Part shown: positions 45,628-56,088 of the stretch, piece after piece
How the letters are laid out: each line of letters begins with the position of its first letter
Position numbering within the stretch: the first letter of the stretch is position 1
Assembly: GCA_948567375.1 (NCBI GenBank)
Contig: OX419755.1
Location: 69,506,944 to 69,570,943 of the forward strand
Reading direction: 5' to 3'
DNA length: 64,000 nucleotides
Origin: Lunularia cruciata
Taxonomy: Eukaryota > Streptophyta > Marchantiopsida > Lunulariales > Lunulariaceae
The notes under the pieces: model-generated
Told to the model about the DNA's origin: nothing
Database searches by the model: none
The model's input: only the letters and a program-made list of their open reading frames with translations
Program-made: the position numbers and the translations under genes

Positions 45628-46500
45628 CTATTCTCCTACAGAGAGTGTTACCCGTCTAGGTAATGATTCAATCCTCTCTATTTGCCCATTAGGCAACTCT
45701 ACTTCTTCACTCTTATCTCTCTCTAGATCCATTCCCAATTTTATTGCAATAGAGCAAGATAAGAAATTCTTTGTTGCTCTTGGATCGATTAATACTCTCA
45801 CTTGATTGTCTTCTAGGACTCCATTCACGACAATCAATTGTGAGGTTGCCTTTCGGGATCTTTACGCATGAGTTTTCTTCCTTCCCTTGCTTCTCTTCTT
45901 CCTTATTGAGCTAGTTAGGCCACGAGGTACATTTACTGGCAATCTTTGTTTTCTGAAGTGATTTCCACCTCCTCCTCTTCAATGCTTGTCCATGTTGTTC
46001 AAAGATCGCATGTACAAAGGCCGAGGGCCTCTAGGGAAATGAGTGCAATAGTTGGTAGATATATGCACAATACGGCCACAATTGTAACAACGATGTTGTT
46101 TTCCTTGAGTTCCTTCTCCTCATGGGACTCCATCTCTTTGTTCTTCTACCCATCCACGCTCCGCTTGAAGCGGTCATGCTCCTCAATCTTGAAATCAAAG
46201 GTTTCCCAATTCTATTGGTACTGGTCTACCTATGTGTGGCATTTCTGCCCAATAATGTTGAGGTGGAACTACTCATTCACCTCCACCCAATGCTCTTGCT
46301 ATTCTCTGCACACAAGCAATGGCTTCAAATATCGTGCAAGGATTTTGCACCATGACTTCTTGGTAAATCCGTTCCTTTAACCCTTGTTTGAAATTGTCAA
46401 GAGCCTTTGCTAGACTCATGTCGGTTATTGTAACTTGTAGATCCAAAAATGCCTCCACATATCTTGTATGTTATTCTTCTATCTCAATCTACATAGTCAG
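45628..46500 (-). pseudogene. Element B protease and gag (3' part)
   Basis: 45628-45837 contains VRVLIDPRATKNFLSCSIA, the aspartic-protease active-site region. 46000-46090 holds a zinc knuckle (CYNCGRIVHIST), and 46273-46458 a gag piece (DMSLAKALDNFKQGLKERIY). The rest of gag lies beyond element C at 52480-53290. Confidence 0.75.
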
Positions 46501-46853
46501 TGTAAAAGACCAAATACAAGGAGAGAAATAGGAGAATGGAAACTCACATTGGGACACTTGAATGAGAGAAAACTCTGAATGCCTAGTATGAATTTTGGCT
46601 TTGGTATTTATACATAGCATACAAGGCCTTTGAGAAGCTTCTCAAGAAGCTTCCTTCTAGAAGTCGTCTACTTGGTGTGCAAGCTAAGCTAGTTGGAAGC
46701 TTCTAGAAGCTACTTACTTGAGGTGCAAGCTAACCTAGCTGGGAAGCTTCCCAAGAAGCTTCCTAGGTACTTCCAAAATATTCTAGGCTAATTTGTCTTA
46801 TGTGCTACTTTGTAAGCCCGACTAACTTCGTCGCTAAACTCCATATTGTTACA
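46501..46853 (-). repeat. Element C 3' LTR
   Basis: 353 bases. It contains GAAGCTTC pairs at 46634-46653, a TTCTAGAA at 46655-46662, and a three-unit perfect heat-shock element at 46696-46708, all upstream (minus-strand sense) of a TATAAATACC box near 46604-46613. Confidence 0.88.
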
Positions 46854-46889
46854 TATTCCCCCGCCGCTAGTTGGTGATGTCCTCGTTGC

Positions 46890-47100
46890 CAATGAAGCTT
46901 CAAATTCTTGGATGGCCGTCTGTGCATTCTAGAGGTGAGAAAGAGGTTCCAATATGGCATCATGAAGGGGATACCCTTTCCAAAGGACCTTGTACTCCGT
47001 ATGTTGGCGATGGCCTCGTGGAATATAGCGACACGCAAGGATACGATCAACTTCATACTCCTCATGATCATTGATAGGGATAGGAAGAGGAGGAGGTTGG
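46890..47100 (-). pseudogene. Element C chromodomain
   Basis: Minus-strand reading contains EYEVDRILACRYIPRG and EYKVLWKGYPFHDAIW, a chromodomain at the integrase C-terminus like that of B but clearly diverged from it. Confidence 0.82.
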
Positions 47101-47195
47101 ACTCAAGAGGAAAAGGAAGAAGGGTTAGGAACAAAGGGTTTCAACTTGGAAATATGAAAGACAAGATGGATACGCATGTGACAAAGCAAGGCAAG

Positions 47196-48660
47196 TCAAT
47201 AAGCAACAGGAGAGACAATTTGGGTGATATCAAAGGGTCCTATCCAAATAGGGCCAAGTTTATGAACTTGGGTATCAAGTGGGAGAGGGAGGTTACTAGA
47301 GGATAGCATGACTTTATCACCGACTTCAAAGGTGAGATCACAACGATGGTGGTCTGCATATTGTTTTTGGCAATTCTGAGCAATAAGGAGGTGAGACTTG
47401 GCTTGTTGGAGAGATTGGGATATAGTGGTCAAGAATGTGGAAGTATGAGGAACCTAAGATGGAGGGGGAGCAAGAAGAGAATCCAGAACAAGCAGATCTT
47501 GGCCAAAATTGAGAAAGAAAGGAGAAAATCCAATGCTTGCTTGTTTGGAATTGTTGTAGGCAAATTCTGCAGCTGCAAGACATTCATCCCAATTGGTATG
47601 GTGGACATTGACAAAGGCACGCAACATATCCTCCAATGTATGATTTTCATGTTTGGTTTGTCCATTAGTTTGGGGATGATAGGCCGTGGACAAAGCAAGC
47701 TTGGTGCCGAGTATCTGGAAGAGTGCTTGCCAAAACTTCCCAAAAAATCAAGGATCACGGTTGGAGATGAGTACACATGGGCATCCCATGATGCTTGAAG
47801 ACATTGTTGAAGTAGATTTGCATTAAGGTTGGAGCATTCACGGTATCACAGGTTGGTGCTAAGTGGATTTGCTTACTAAGCTTATCCACAAACACCACGA
47901 TTGCAGTGTGTTTTTGGCTTGGATATGATAAGATCCAAGCTCACATGCTCCCATGGAATGGCAAGTAGTTGAAGGAGTCTACTCGGCTTTTGGTTGCTGG
48001 CCTTGTTACGTTGGCAACTCTCACACGATTGGATAAATTCTCAAACATCTTGTGTCTTGTTGGGCCACCACCATTGACGTTGGAGGGTACCCAAGGTCTT
48101 GTCCACATTGTTGAAGTAGATTTGCACTAAGGTTGGAGCATCCACGGTATCACAGGTTGGTGCCAACTGAATTTGCTTTCTTAGCTTATCCACAAACACC
48201 ATGATTGCGGTGTGCCCTTGTTTTGTCTTTGGCAAGGATGTGATAAGATCCAAGCTCACATGCTCCTGGCAAGCGGATGGAACAGCAAGTAGTTGAAGGA
48301 GTCCGCTTGGCTTCTGGTTGCTAACCTTATTACGTTGGCAACTCTCACACAATCGGATAAATTCTCGAACATCTCATGTCATGTTGGGCCACCACCATTG
48401 ACATTGGAGGGTACCCAAGGTCTTGTCCACACCCATGTGACCAGCGATAGGTAAATCATGGGCTTCTTGAAGGCGCACAAGTCGAGGATCACCTTTAGCT
48501 GGAACATAGATCCGGTCTTCATGGAATAAAAGGCCCTCCTTGATAGAGAAGGTGTTGTACTCCTTATCTACATGCCGTAAGGCAACCATGTACCATTTAG
48601 AAGAAGGGATCTTGGTGTAGAGCTGACTAGAACTTGCTTTGGACCTTGGAATCAATTGAT
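47196..48660 (-). pseudogene. Element C integrase
   Basis: Zinc-finger side at 48374-48655 (GHMGVDKTLGTLQCQWWWP), core at 48041-48352 (SACQEHVSLDLITSLPKTKQ, AIMVFVDKLRKQ) and 47454-47693 (STAYHPQTNGQTKHENHTLE), then the C-terminal domain (FEVGDKVMLSSSNLPL). Contains a tandem duplication. Broken fossil. Confidence 0.85.
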
Positions 48661-48839
48661 ACTGTTGAAATTACCGCTGTGATGAGAGGAAGAGACTTCA
48701 AATTAGGTCGCCGTGATAAAGAATCAAGGATGACATGGAACCAACCTGGTTTGTACTCAAGTTTGATGTCATACAATTGGAGATGTTCCTCTCATCGATG
48801 ATGTCGACTCTTCATGTGTTCCAAGTGTAAGGTCTGCAA

Positions 48840-49250
48840 CAATGGTTTGTGATCAGTTCACATGATCACTTGTTTCCCCAAGAGGTTATGCCTCTATACC
48901 TTGGTGGCGTATACCACTGCAAGTTGTTCTCAATCTCAAGCAGAGTAGTTTCTTTCAGCCGTATTGAGTTGGCAAGACATTGGTGGCGTATACCATTGCA
49001 AGTTGTTCTCAATCTCAAGCAAAGTAGTTTCTTTCAGCCATATTGAGTTGGCAAGACACAAAGACAATGGGATGGAGTCCTCTGGGAATTCTTGTTGCAA
49101 TATGGCTCCAATTGCAAAGTTAGAAGCATCAAAATCAACCACATAGAGTAGTTGAGGATCATATGGTTGAAGAATGGGTCTTGAAGACACCATATGCTTT
49201 AACTTCTGGAATGCTTCTTCATGCTTGGTGGTCCACTAGTAGCTCAATTT
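48840..49250 (-). pseudogene. Element C RNase H
   Basis: 48936-49193 reads ILQPYDPQLLYVVDFDASNF and AIGAILQQEFPEDSIPLS, the RNase H start of plant chromoviruses. The domain continues to about 48840. Broken fossil. Confidence 0.78.
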
Positions 49251-50234
49251 CTTTCCCAAGAGGTCAGTCAATGGTGCAGCCAAATGAGCACAATAATTGA
49301 TGAACCGTTGGTAAAAACTGGCCAATCCATTCAATGCCCGTACTTTTGTAGCATCCTTCGGGGTAGGCCAATCAGTAATGGCCTTGATTTTCTCTTCTTC
49401 CATCTTGATCCCCTTTGATGAGATCTTATGACCCAAGAAGGTAACCTCCTTTTGCCAAAAGGCACACTTTGACTTCTTGTAGTAAAATTTCCATTGTCGT
49501 AGTTGTCTTAGGACTTCTCGCACATGATTTACGTGTTCCTCCTTTGTCTTGCTATAGATTAAGATATCATCTAAGAACACCACCACGGACCAATCCAATA
49601 GTCCATCCAACACCCGATGCATCTGATCCATGAAGATTGTTGGAGCATTAGTGAGTCCAAAAGGTAGAACTCTCCACTCAAAATGCCCATACTTGGTGCA
49701 AAAAGTAGTCTTTTGCACATCCTCTCTATCAATAGGAATTTGCCAATAGCCGCTACAAAGATCTAGCTTGGAAAAGTAGCATGCTCCACTTAGTTGATCA
49801 AGCAAGTCATCGATCCAAGGCAAGGGATATGCACTCTTCACAGTTTGCTTATTGAGCCCATGATAATCAATATAGAAACGAAGTCCTCCATCCTTCTTTG
49901 GAACAAATAGTACTAGTGCTCCCCAAGGAGAGGTACTATGTTGTATGAAGTCCTTCTCCAACAACTCTGTAAGTGTTGTTTGCAATTCCTCCAACTCCTT
50001 TGGTGAGAGCCAATAGATCGGTCTACTCACTAGAGTACTCTTTGGCAATAGATCGATCTTGAAAGGCATACCTCGATCGGAGAGTAATCTCTTTGGTAGA
50101 ACATCTAGAAACACGTCCACAAACTCCTTAACTATCCAATCAACCATTGCTTGATGAGGCTCTTGGCCCTCCGCAAATTGTTCTTGTGCAATTGGCTTGA
50201 TCCACACCATGAATACAGACTTATCTTCCTCCAA
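49236..50234 (-). pseudogene. Element C reverse transcriptase (332-codon open stretch)
   Basis: The longest open pol stretch in the nest. Residues about 100-290 hold the reverse transcriptase: FVPKKDGGLRFYIDYHGLNK, YFSKLDLCSGYWQIPI, WRVLPFGLTNAPTIFMDQM and VVVFLDDILIYSKTKEEH with the catalytic YxDD-type FLDD. The connection region (FLGHKISSKGI) follows. Part of a fossil element, but this portion looks well kept. Confidence 0.92.
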
Positions 50235-50400
50235 AGCTTGCTCTATGGTTGCTTTACTAACAAACTTCCCTTCTAGGGACTCATCTCTCTTCCAAGCTTG
50301 CTCCCTGGTTGCCGTCTTGGCAAACTTCCCATCTTGGGACTCATCTCCTTGCCTGGTTTGCTCTATGGCTACCTTCTCAACAAACTTACCATATGGGGAC
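50221..50400 (-). repeat. Three tandem 60-bp units between C protease and reverse transcriptase
   Basis: 50221-50280, 50281-50340 and 50341-50400 are diverged copies of one 60-base unit, each ending GGGAC on the plus strand. On the minus strand they encode a 20-residue repeat of the form DES.EGKF..KA..EQA, rich in charge and Ala. The unit length keeps the frame. Confidence 0.85.
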
Positions 50401-50465
50401 TGAAAATTCTTAGGTGTCTTACTCAGAGGTGCCAGACAGCCTAATAGGAAATTCCTACCTTGTTT

Positions 50466-51800
50466 TTATACTTGAATTTGGCATCGGGTCCAATCAAATT
50501 GAACCTTATGATATTCAAGCCAAGGTAGACCCAGAATGATATCATAGTATAGAGGTGCCACTACAAACCTCATACATTCTAAATACTCCTCCCCAATCTT
50601 GAAGGTAACAAGATGCGAGGTGCGGAATGCAAAACTCTTTCTACCATCTGCCATCATCAGACTACTTCCAATCATTGGCTTGATAGGAATACCCAATTCC
50701 TTTGCTACTTACATAGACATGCAATTCTCTGAACTTCTAGAATCAACCAAAATCCTACAACCCCAATTAGATATTGTACCTTGCAAGTGAAGCAAACTTG
50801 CATATGGTGAGCCTTCAATCCCATTGGAACTAATCAAGCTCCCAGTAGGTGGCTCAAAATCTCCTACTAGGATTCTTTGTTTCCTTGATCATTCTGCTCC
50901 ACAACCTCCACCTAGGCAACTTGTCGAGGTCGTCCATTCTTGAGTGGACATTCAGCAATGCAATGCCCCAATTGGCGATAATAAAAACAACCATTTTATC
51001 ACAGTTTCTTTCTATCTGCCGTGCCAAGTGGTCTTTGTCGAATGGCATCAATCTCCATTGGTGCTAGCTCCTCCACTTGTGTGTAGTGTATTGGTAGGCT
51101 CTGTGGGGGTTGGGGTTGAGGTTGAGGCCAAGTTATTTCCACCAAGGAATCAAAACGTTGGCCAACCGCATGGCTTCCTCCAAGTGTTGTGGCTCTTGCA
51201 TGGTTACCTCTAATTTGGTTCTTGCCTTCAAGCCCCTCACAAATTGATCCAGAGCTTCACCTTCCAATATATTTGGAATTTGCATGATGGTGTTTTGGAA
51301 CTACGTGATGTAACTTCTTACAGAGCCAATCTGTTTCAACTCTACCAACTTATCCCGTGCAGGTCGTATGGCATTTATAGCTTGGAACCGACTAATTATT
51401 GCACTCTTGAATTCTACCCATGTCAAGATTGGTGCAACCATTTGTCATTCAGCTCGCTCCACTTGGAATCTCTACCATGGCTTTGCTACTCCATCCAATT
51501 GGCTAGAAGCCAAGAGAATCTTTTTTTGCTCATCTTGTAGATTGGTAGCTTCAAAATAACATTCACATTCAAACACAAAATTCTCCACTACACCCGGAAG
51601 ATTCTTGCCTTCAAATACCTTGGGTTTAGGAAATTGGATCCAATCTTCTCCTTCTCAAATTGGTACTCTCTCCACCTGCTCTTGTCGTTGAAGATCTCGT
51701 TCATCTAACAATTGAGTAAGGTGCTTGATTTGTTGTTGCATAGCAAGGATAACATTGGGTATTGCCGCCATGGTTGCTACTCTATCACACTACTCCTAAT
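50466..51800 (-). pseudogene. Element C gag and protease
   Basis: The protease end at 50466-50696 (YYDIILGLPWLEYHKVQFDW) is typical of the chromovirus protease. A zinc knuckle (YYRQLGHCIAECP) lies at about 50940-50990. The gag body runs to about 51800 near the primer site. Broken fossil. Confidence 0.75.
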
Positions 51801-52029
51801 CTATCTAATTAACTAACACATAGAAACAACACGTCCACCGTTCTCCATAAGTTACAACCGGAAGCACCAACGGTTCCTCAAATATGGGGATCATATGCAG
51901 AAAATCTTGTCCAAAGTGCAAGGTGATGAATTGTGTGAAACAATGCTTGTGTAGTATTTGGATGCAAAAATCCCAATGGTTTGGTGGAAGTGGATTTGGT
52001 GGTCCATAAATTCCATCTATCCCATTCTT

Positions 52030-52041
52030 GCTCTAATACCA
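52030..52041 (-). promoter_or_regulatory. Element C primer-binding site
   Basis: Minus-strand TGGTATTAGAGC one base from the 5' LTR. It differs by one base from the usual initiator-Met tRNA complement TGGTATCAGAGC. Confidence 0.8.
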
Positions 52042-52042
52042 A

Positions 52043-52468
52043 TGTAAAAGACCAAATCCAAGGAGAGAAATAGGAGAATGGAAACTCACATTGGGACACT
52101 TGAATGAGGGAAAACTTTGAATGCCTAGCATGAGCTTTGGCTTTGGTATTTATACGTAGCATACAAGGCCTTTGAGAAGCTTCTCAAGAAGCTTCCTCAA
52201 GCTGCTTTCTTAGAGTGCAAGCCAAGTTAACTAGGAAGCTTCTCAAGAAGCTTCCTTCTAGAAGCCGCCTACTTGGCGTGGAAGCTAAGCTAGTTGGAAG
52301 CTTCTAGAAGCTTCCTTCTAGAAGCTACTTACTTGAGGTGCAAGCTAAGCTAGCCAAGAAGCTTCCCAAGAAGCTTCCTAGGTACTTCCAAAATATTCTA
52401 GGCTAATTTGTCTTATGTGCTACTTTGTTAGCCCGACTAACTTCATCGCTAAACTCCATATTGTTACA
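52043..52468 (-). repeat. Element C 5' LTR
   Basis: 426 bases. In minus-strand order: heat-shock-element clusters at about 52358-52377, 52297-52323, 52225-52265 and 52176-52195, then a TATA box (GTATAAATACC, 52145-52155), then the transcribed leader and primer site. Confidence 0.9.
52176..52377 (-). promoter_or_regulatory. Heat-shock element cluster upstream of TATA in C 5' LTR
   Basis: A perfect four-unit element lies at 52297-52314 (GAA, TTC, GAA, TTC at starts 52297, 52302, 52307, 52312) with TTCTAGAA at 52316-52323. Pairs of GAAGCTTC four bases apart lie at 52176-52195 and 52358-52377. The nearest pair is only about 20 bases upstream of the TATA box in the sense of transcription. This matches known heat-shock-factor sites (nGAAnnTTCn), as in the heat-activated plant element ONSEN. 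Heat response here is inferred. Confidence 0.78.
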
Positions 52469-52479
52469 ATTGGGTTTGA

Positions 52480-53290
52480 GCCATCTGCACAGAATCCACC
52501 AATTGGAAATTCTTCAACAATCCTTCTTGCATTGCTGTCCACGTGACCTCCCTTCTCTCTATCAACATGGATTGTTCCCAAGAATCATACCATGTGAGGG
52601 CTTTATCAGTCAAGTACCCACATGCAAACATGCCTACAGCATGCTTTGTGATCTTTGTTGAGAACAATTGGAAATATCAATTCATTCTCAAGATTCAATT
52701 TTCAACCACTCCTATCATATGCTGCTCCTTGTAAGGCTCGATGTTGCAGGTCTTCTTCATCCAAAGTAGCAATGTGGCTTCATTGTTGATAGGGTTTGTA
52801 GGCACAAGTGCCTCTCCAAGTACTTCAGTTGCAGGTATTGGGTTTTGAGACGGCTCTTCTTCTTGCATGGCTTGATTATTCTTGAGGATTTGCACTTGAC
52901 TTTGTACTATCTCCATGGTCATCTTAATCTCTCAAACTTCATTCAACATCCCTTGCATTCCTTGCACCAGCTCTTGCAATTGTGGATTCATGGTTTCTGC
53001 AACACTCAGTTGCTAATGTCTACTTCAATACAAAGTCAATATGATCACTCTGGAAGGCACACAAACTATCAGAACTACCATTGGAACCTCAAAAGTTATC
53101 ACTTTTTGATAATACTCCTTGCCAAAATTCCTAACCACAAAATCTCTAAACATCACTATCGGTCTCACTACATAACGGATTTCTACTTGAGTGTTGAAAG
53201 GGAGAGGATTTGGGACATTCACATCCATATTATCATAATAGAATGTAGATTGTCAAATCCCACTCTCTATCATATATCACCATAGGTAGA
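52480..53290 (-). pseudogene. Element B gag (5' part)
   Basis: 52464-52667 reads AVGMFACGYLTDKALTWYDS, the typical gag helix. 52695-52922 is a Gln/Glu-rich segment before it. It continues at 46500 beyond element C. Bases 53290-53580 are B's leader, with nothing else seen. Confidence 0.75.
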
Positions 53291-53581
53291 ATCACCGAGT
53301 TTGGTGAGTTCATCACCCTATCCATGAATTCTGCACCAAAGTGATAAACTAGCGATACCCTCATTTGCTCATGCTAGATGTACATAACCTTGATGTGGAA
53401 TGGATTTTGTAATGGAAAGCTAGGTGCGGGAAATTTTCCTCTTGGTGCTTCCATCCCGTCCGCTCTCTAAAGTCCTTCTAAAGTCTAGCAATTACTCTAT
53501 ATTCTCTACCTCAAATTACTCAGTTTTAATAGTTTATGCTCTTCCAAGAGGGATGATCCACTCTCTTGGACTAAGACACTT

Positions 53582-53593
53582 GTTCTGATACCA
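53582..53593 (-). promoter_or_regulatory. Element B primer-binding site
   Basis: Minus-strand TGGTATCAGAAC one base from the 5' LTR (53595). It matches the initiator-Met tRNA type used by many plant Ty3/gypsy elements. Confidence 0.82.
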
Positions 53594-53594
53594 T

Positions 53595-54329
53595 TGTAAT
53601 ACTCCAAGGACAAGAGAAGAGAGAAAACGCAGATTACACACTCAACATTTGGTGCCCCAAAGGAGCACCTTCTCTTTATTATATAGACAAAGAGGATCTC
53701 CTCCAAGGAAGCTCCACCATAGGATTAGGCACATAGATAGGTGACATATCAGCAAGCTCCACCCTTGGATTACTTACTTGGATGGGTGACGTGTTGGTCT
53801 AGGTCCTATCTGGTTAGTCAAACAAGCTTTGATGAAAGGAAATCTTTTAAGGAATCTTCATGTAAGAGTCTCAAAATCACATGAGTAAGGTACCATTGGA
53901 AAGCTCTCAATGAGACAAACCAGGGGGGAGGGAAGCCAATCTTTCCTCCATTTGGGGGGAAATTTGCACATTTTCAATGCCTAATTCATCCGTTTAGGCC
54001 TCCAAAATTGCCTTCAAAGATTTAAGGCATATTTTGGCTCCTACTCTATTAGTAGAATTCCATTTTGGTGATACCTCTTTCTGATCTTTTTAGTCCATCA
54101 TGTGTAACATCCTTCCAAATGTTACCAAACCAATTCTCACCTTTAAATCGTATGTCTAGCTATTGGTTCTAAGGTTCTCAAGTCTATTTTGGTTTCTGCT
54201 CTATTAGTAGAAAGACTCTTTTGGTGATACTTCTATCTGATCTATTTTGATCATTGTGTATAACATCATTCTAGATGTTACCAAACCAAATTTCATATCT
54301 AGATCATATGGCTAGCTCTTGGTATTACA
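53595..54329 (-). repeat. Element B 5' LTR
   Basis: 735 bases, bounded outside by the TCTAG target duplication and inside by the primer site. The same LTR type occurs as a solo copy at 57811-58374. Confidence 0.9.
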
Positions 54330-55183
54330 TCTAGGGTCTATAATCATGATGGAGTTGAGCAAATGGATGATTCTTTCTTGGATGAAGAGCTCATGAAAAT
54401 TTCAATCACTCAAGAGGTTCCAACAGGAGTACAAGGAAATTTTGGACTTTGTAACAAGAGGTAACTACAAATATGGGATGCATGCTAGGGAGAGGAAGGC
54501 CCTTGAAACAAGATCTAGACCTTACACAATGGCGGTGAACATTCTTTTCCATCAAGGAGTATACGGTCCACTTTGAAGAGTAGTAGGTAAGGAGGGATGT
54601 ATCTTACTCATGAGGGAATTTCATGATTTTTTGGTCCATGGAGGTCACTTTGCAAAAAAAGGGACCACTTTCAAGACTCTAGATACAAGTTACCATTGGA
54701 GAAGAATTTTCAAGGATTGTCTTGGTTATTGTAAAACTTGTAATGTTTGTCAAGTTTTTGCTAGAAATTCTACCTCTACTCCACCTCATAGATCAATTCC
54801 ATTGTGGGGACCTTTTGAGAAGTGGAAAATTGACTTTGTAGGTCTTCTCAATAGAACCCCAAAGAATAATTGGTAGATTGTGGTAATTATTGATTACCTT
54901 ACTAAGTTGGTTGAGGCTACAGCATTGAATGACAAGAATGATAATGAAGTTGATAGATTTCTTTATGAATGCATCATAATTAGGTTTGGGTGCTCTTTGG
55001 AGTTCATTTTTATAGAGTAAGAGAGTTTACAAGAAGTATCATTACAGCCATGCTATGATATTTCTCTATCACTTATAGAGTGGCTACCTCCTATAAGCCA
55101 AACTCCAATGGCTTGGCAAAGAGAACCAATCAAACCTTGTGCATGATGTTGGCTAAAGATGCAAAAATAGAGGAATGATGGAT
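54330..55183 (+). pseudogene. A3 linker and integrase, resumed after B
   Basis: Begins with the duplicated TCTAG and continues the A3 RNase H tail. 54610-54876 reads YCKTCNVCQVFARNSTST and GPFEKWKIDFVGLLNRTP (integrase zinc finger and core start). Parallels A1 22080-22297 joined to 24210-24820. Broken fossil. Confidence 0.82.
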
Positions 55184-55303
55184 TTAGAGTTCTAGCCTTA
55201 GAGGAGTGTGATCGAGCTAGGGTTCTTTTCATTTTTAGTCCATGGTGCATTATCTTAATAGCCATCAGAGGTTCATCCTAAGTGAGAGATAAGGTAGCTC
55301 ATA
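55184..55303 (+). repeat. A3 right-hand LTR remnant
   Basis: TAGAGTTCTAGCCTTAGAGG through GTGAGAGATAAGGTAGCTCA matches the last part of the A LTR. Element G resumes just after it. Confidence 0.75.
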
Positions 55304-55733
55304 TGTCAACTTTATCAAGAGCTTGGCAATAGCACTAAATTATCTAACATATTGGCAATAGAAGTTTTCTAACTCAAGGAATACTCACACTTTGCTCACA
55401 TTTGTAGGCCAAGGAATACATGCAATAGCCTCAATCTTGGTCTACTAAACACCAAGTCCACTATGGTAGATATTGTGAGCCAAATACTAAACATGCTCTT
55501 GGAAGAATCTTCACTTCCAAAAATGTAATTTGAGTCCATGAGATCTCAATCTCATAAACATCTCCAACAAATGTCTCTCATGCTCCTCCACAATAGTGTT
55601 ATAGGCCAAAATATCATCAATATAAAATTGAGCAAAATCTTATCCTACTAGGATCTTGTCCATGACTCTTTGGAACTCAATAGGAGTATTTTTTAACCCA
55701 AATTGTAAGAACTTCCACTGATACAATACATCC
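55304..55733 (-). pseudogene. Element G reverse transcriptase
   Basis: Minus-strand reading contains YQWKFLQFGLKNTPIEFQRV, FAQFYIDDILAYNTIVEEHE and SHGLKLHFWK, with the catalytic YIDD. This sequence type is familiar from gypsy elements of non-flowering plants. It continues into the RNase H at 31245, beyond A3. Broken fossil. Confidence 0.82.
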
Positions 55734-55734
55734 G

Positions 55735-56088
55735 TGCATGAGACAGAATGGTATGACTCATGTGGATGCATTCATTGAATTGTTGTAGGAAAATTCCATT
55801 AGTAGAAGTAAGATGTCTCACCTCTCTTGCTCATCTAAGGTGAAGTCCTGGAGCATGTCATCAATAATGCAATTAGCCTGCTCTATTTGTCCATCAGTCT
55901 ATGGATAGTAAGCTATAGACATGGCCAATTTGGTTATGAAGATGCCAAAGAGTGTTATAATAAACAAACTAGTGAATAGAATATCTCTATAAATGATGAT
56001 CTACTTAGTCCATCATATATAACATCCTTCTAGATATTACCAAGCTAAATTTCACCTCTAGATAATATGTTTAGCTAATGGTATTACA
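55735..56088 (-). mobile_element. Fragment of a second family-B element inside G
   Basis: Contains a piece of B integrase (plus-strand GTGGATGCATTCATTGAATT, as in B at 42772-42791) joined to a B LTR end (GCTAATGGTATTACA). G reverse-transcriptase-side sequence lies on both sides. Old and incomplete. Confidence 0.75.

Larger units (their letters stand above)
46501..52468 (-). mobile_element. Element C: Ty3/gypsy chromovirus with heat-shock-element LTRs, inserted in B gag
   Basis: LTRs 46501-46853 (3') and 52043-52468 (5') share start TGTAAAAGACC and end ATATTGTTACA on the plus strand. The minus-strand primer site TGGTATTAGAGC (initiator-Met type) adjoins the 5' LTR, and a purine-rich GGCGGGGGAATA precedes the 3' LTR. 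Domain order: gag with zinc knuckle, protease, reverse transcriptase, RNase H, integrase, chromodomain. No clean target duplication is visible (GTCAG, ATTGG), although B gag continues on both sides. It is the deepest full element in the nest, with several breaks and a few tandem duplications in pol. Confidence 0.9.
40668..54329 (-). mobile_element. Element B: full-length Ty3/gypsy chromovirus, inserted in A3
   Basis: Both LTRs are exactly 735 bases (40668-41402 and 53595-54329; TGTAATA start, TATTACA end), with a perfect TCTAG target duplication (40663-40667, 54330-54334). On the minus strand the primer site TGGTATCAGAAC (initiator-Met tRNA type) follows the 5' LTR, and a purine tract (AAAAGGAGAGAGG) precedes the 3' LTR. 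The domain order gag, protease, reverse transcriptase, RNase H, integrase, chromodomain is complete. It is interrupted by element C in gag, a C solo LTR in the reverse transcriptase, and an A solo LTR between integrase and chromodomain. It has several breaks and is middle-young by LTR similarity. Confidence 0.92.
31246..55303 (+). mobile_element. Element A3: Ty3/gypsy (Tat/Athila-like), holding D2 and B
   Basis: Same family as A1. The 5' LTR is 31246-31876 plus 35696-35753 (split by D2). The interior runs 35754-40667 and resumes at 54330 after element B, and an LTR remnant lies at 55184-55303. On both outer sides the flanking DNA continues one gypsy pol (element G). Domain order: gag, protease, reverse transcriptase and RNase H, then integrase after B. 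It is broken in many places and incomplete at its right end. It looks older than A1 by its LTR changes. Confidence 0.88.

Noticed and set aside
46501-52468. A clean target duplication for element C
   Set aside because: GTCAG on the left and ATTGG on the right do not match. Placement in B gag is supported instead by the continuing reading on both sides.
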